Positions 5,095 through 5,211 of a DNA stretch of 5,211 nt are shown one piece after another; the stretch's first letter is position 1; each line of letters starts with the position of its first letter. Below the pieces are notes generated by a model. The model was not told the DNA's origin and made no database searches. It worked only from the letters and a program-made list of their open reading frames with translations. This DNA is from Patescibacteria group bacterium (GTDB lineage Bacteria; Patescibacteriota; Microgenomatia; UBA1400; MFAQ01): NCBI GenBank assembly GCA_018817845.1, contig JAHITH010000073.1:1-5211 (forward strand), read 5' to 3'. Position numbers and translations under genes: made by a program.

Positions 5095-5211
5095 CTAATT
5101 TCGGGTCAAGTTGGTTCTTTTAAAGTAAACATACCAAAGCAGATAGTTTTTTAAATTGGGTCTACGTAATCCGGCGTGTTGCCGATAGAGTCTTTTAAGG
5201 TGAGAGAAGTA
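5095..5211 (-). CDS. C-terminal fragment of a probable DDE transposase (partial, cut by window edge)
   Basis: The - strand frame is open from the window edge to TAG at 5095-5097 and gives 38 residues. The pattern FSHLKRLYRQHAGLRRPNL followed by NYLLWYVYFKR matches the usual C-terminal end of several DDE transposases: a helix with LK..YR.HRGL, then a helix with W-Y-x-Y. This is recalled from IS256/IS1249-like and related groups. Catalytic residues would lie upstream, outside the window, so neither family nor integrity can be judged. The gene points towards the ATPase pair, and its stop lies about 50 bases from the right copy of the 55-bp repeat. Confidence 0.55.
   Translation of the reverse strand, partial: YFSHLKRLYRQHAGLRRPNLKNYLLWYVYFKRTNLTRN

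Overview
The window is most consistent with a small AT-rich bacterial genome of the Candidate Phyla Radiation (Patescibacteria), possibly Microgenomates. That placement is an inference from four things: a DUF2298 'YYY' multi-membrane protein, two AAA_14/DUF4143 ATPases, REP-like GTCATTC palindromes found both between and inside genes, and start codons with no visible Shine-Dalgarno sequence. No rRNA, tRNA or single-copy marker is present, so the lineage is not proven. Stop codons are TAA and TAG, and nothing indicates a recoded genetic code.

Layout from left to right. Positions 1-91 hold the last 29 codons of an unidentified + strand gene. Positions 92-250 are a convergent intergenic region packed with short repeats: a 60-bp inverted pair of REP-like hairpins, three tandem GGATGACGGGGGG units, and a perfect 11-bp stem with a 3-nt loop. 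Positions 251-2149 (- strand) encode a complete DUF2298-family polytopic membrane protein. Its reading frame contains a translated REP-like element (764-805) and a second 11/3/11 hairpin (1873-1897). Positions 2150-2264 are a divergent promoter region dominated by a 55-bp repeat.

Positions 2265-3614 and 3739-4911 (+ strand) encode two different AAA_14/DUF4143 ATPases. Each has an AAA+ NTPase core, a probable winged-helix segment and a C-terminal restriction-endonuclease-like E-x-D ... E-x-K signature. The second gene has a good sigma70-type promoter (TTGACA, 17 nt, TATGAT) placed so that transcription would start at the ATG, implying a leaderless mRNA. A perfect 17-bp dyad lies just upstream of its -35 box.

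After the second ATPase, a second copy of the 55-bp repeat occurs at 4989-5043. It is a gapless direct repeat (48 of 55 identical) of the one before the first ATPase, so the ATPase pair is bracketed by direct repeats. Beyond it are a REP-like head and a - strand fragment at the right edge (5095-5211) that reads like the C-terminus of a DDE transposase. The simplest reading is an accessory ATPase module, possibly mobile or autoregulated, between a housekeeping-type membrane protein gene and an insertion sequence. The 55-bp repeat is the most interesting unexplained element: its palindromic core differs between copies only at symmetric, paired positions.
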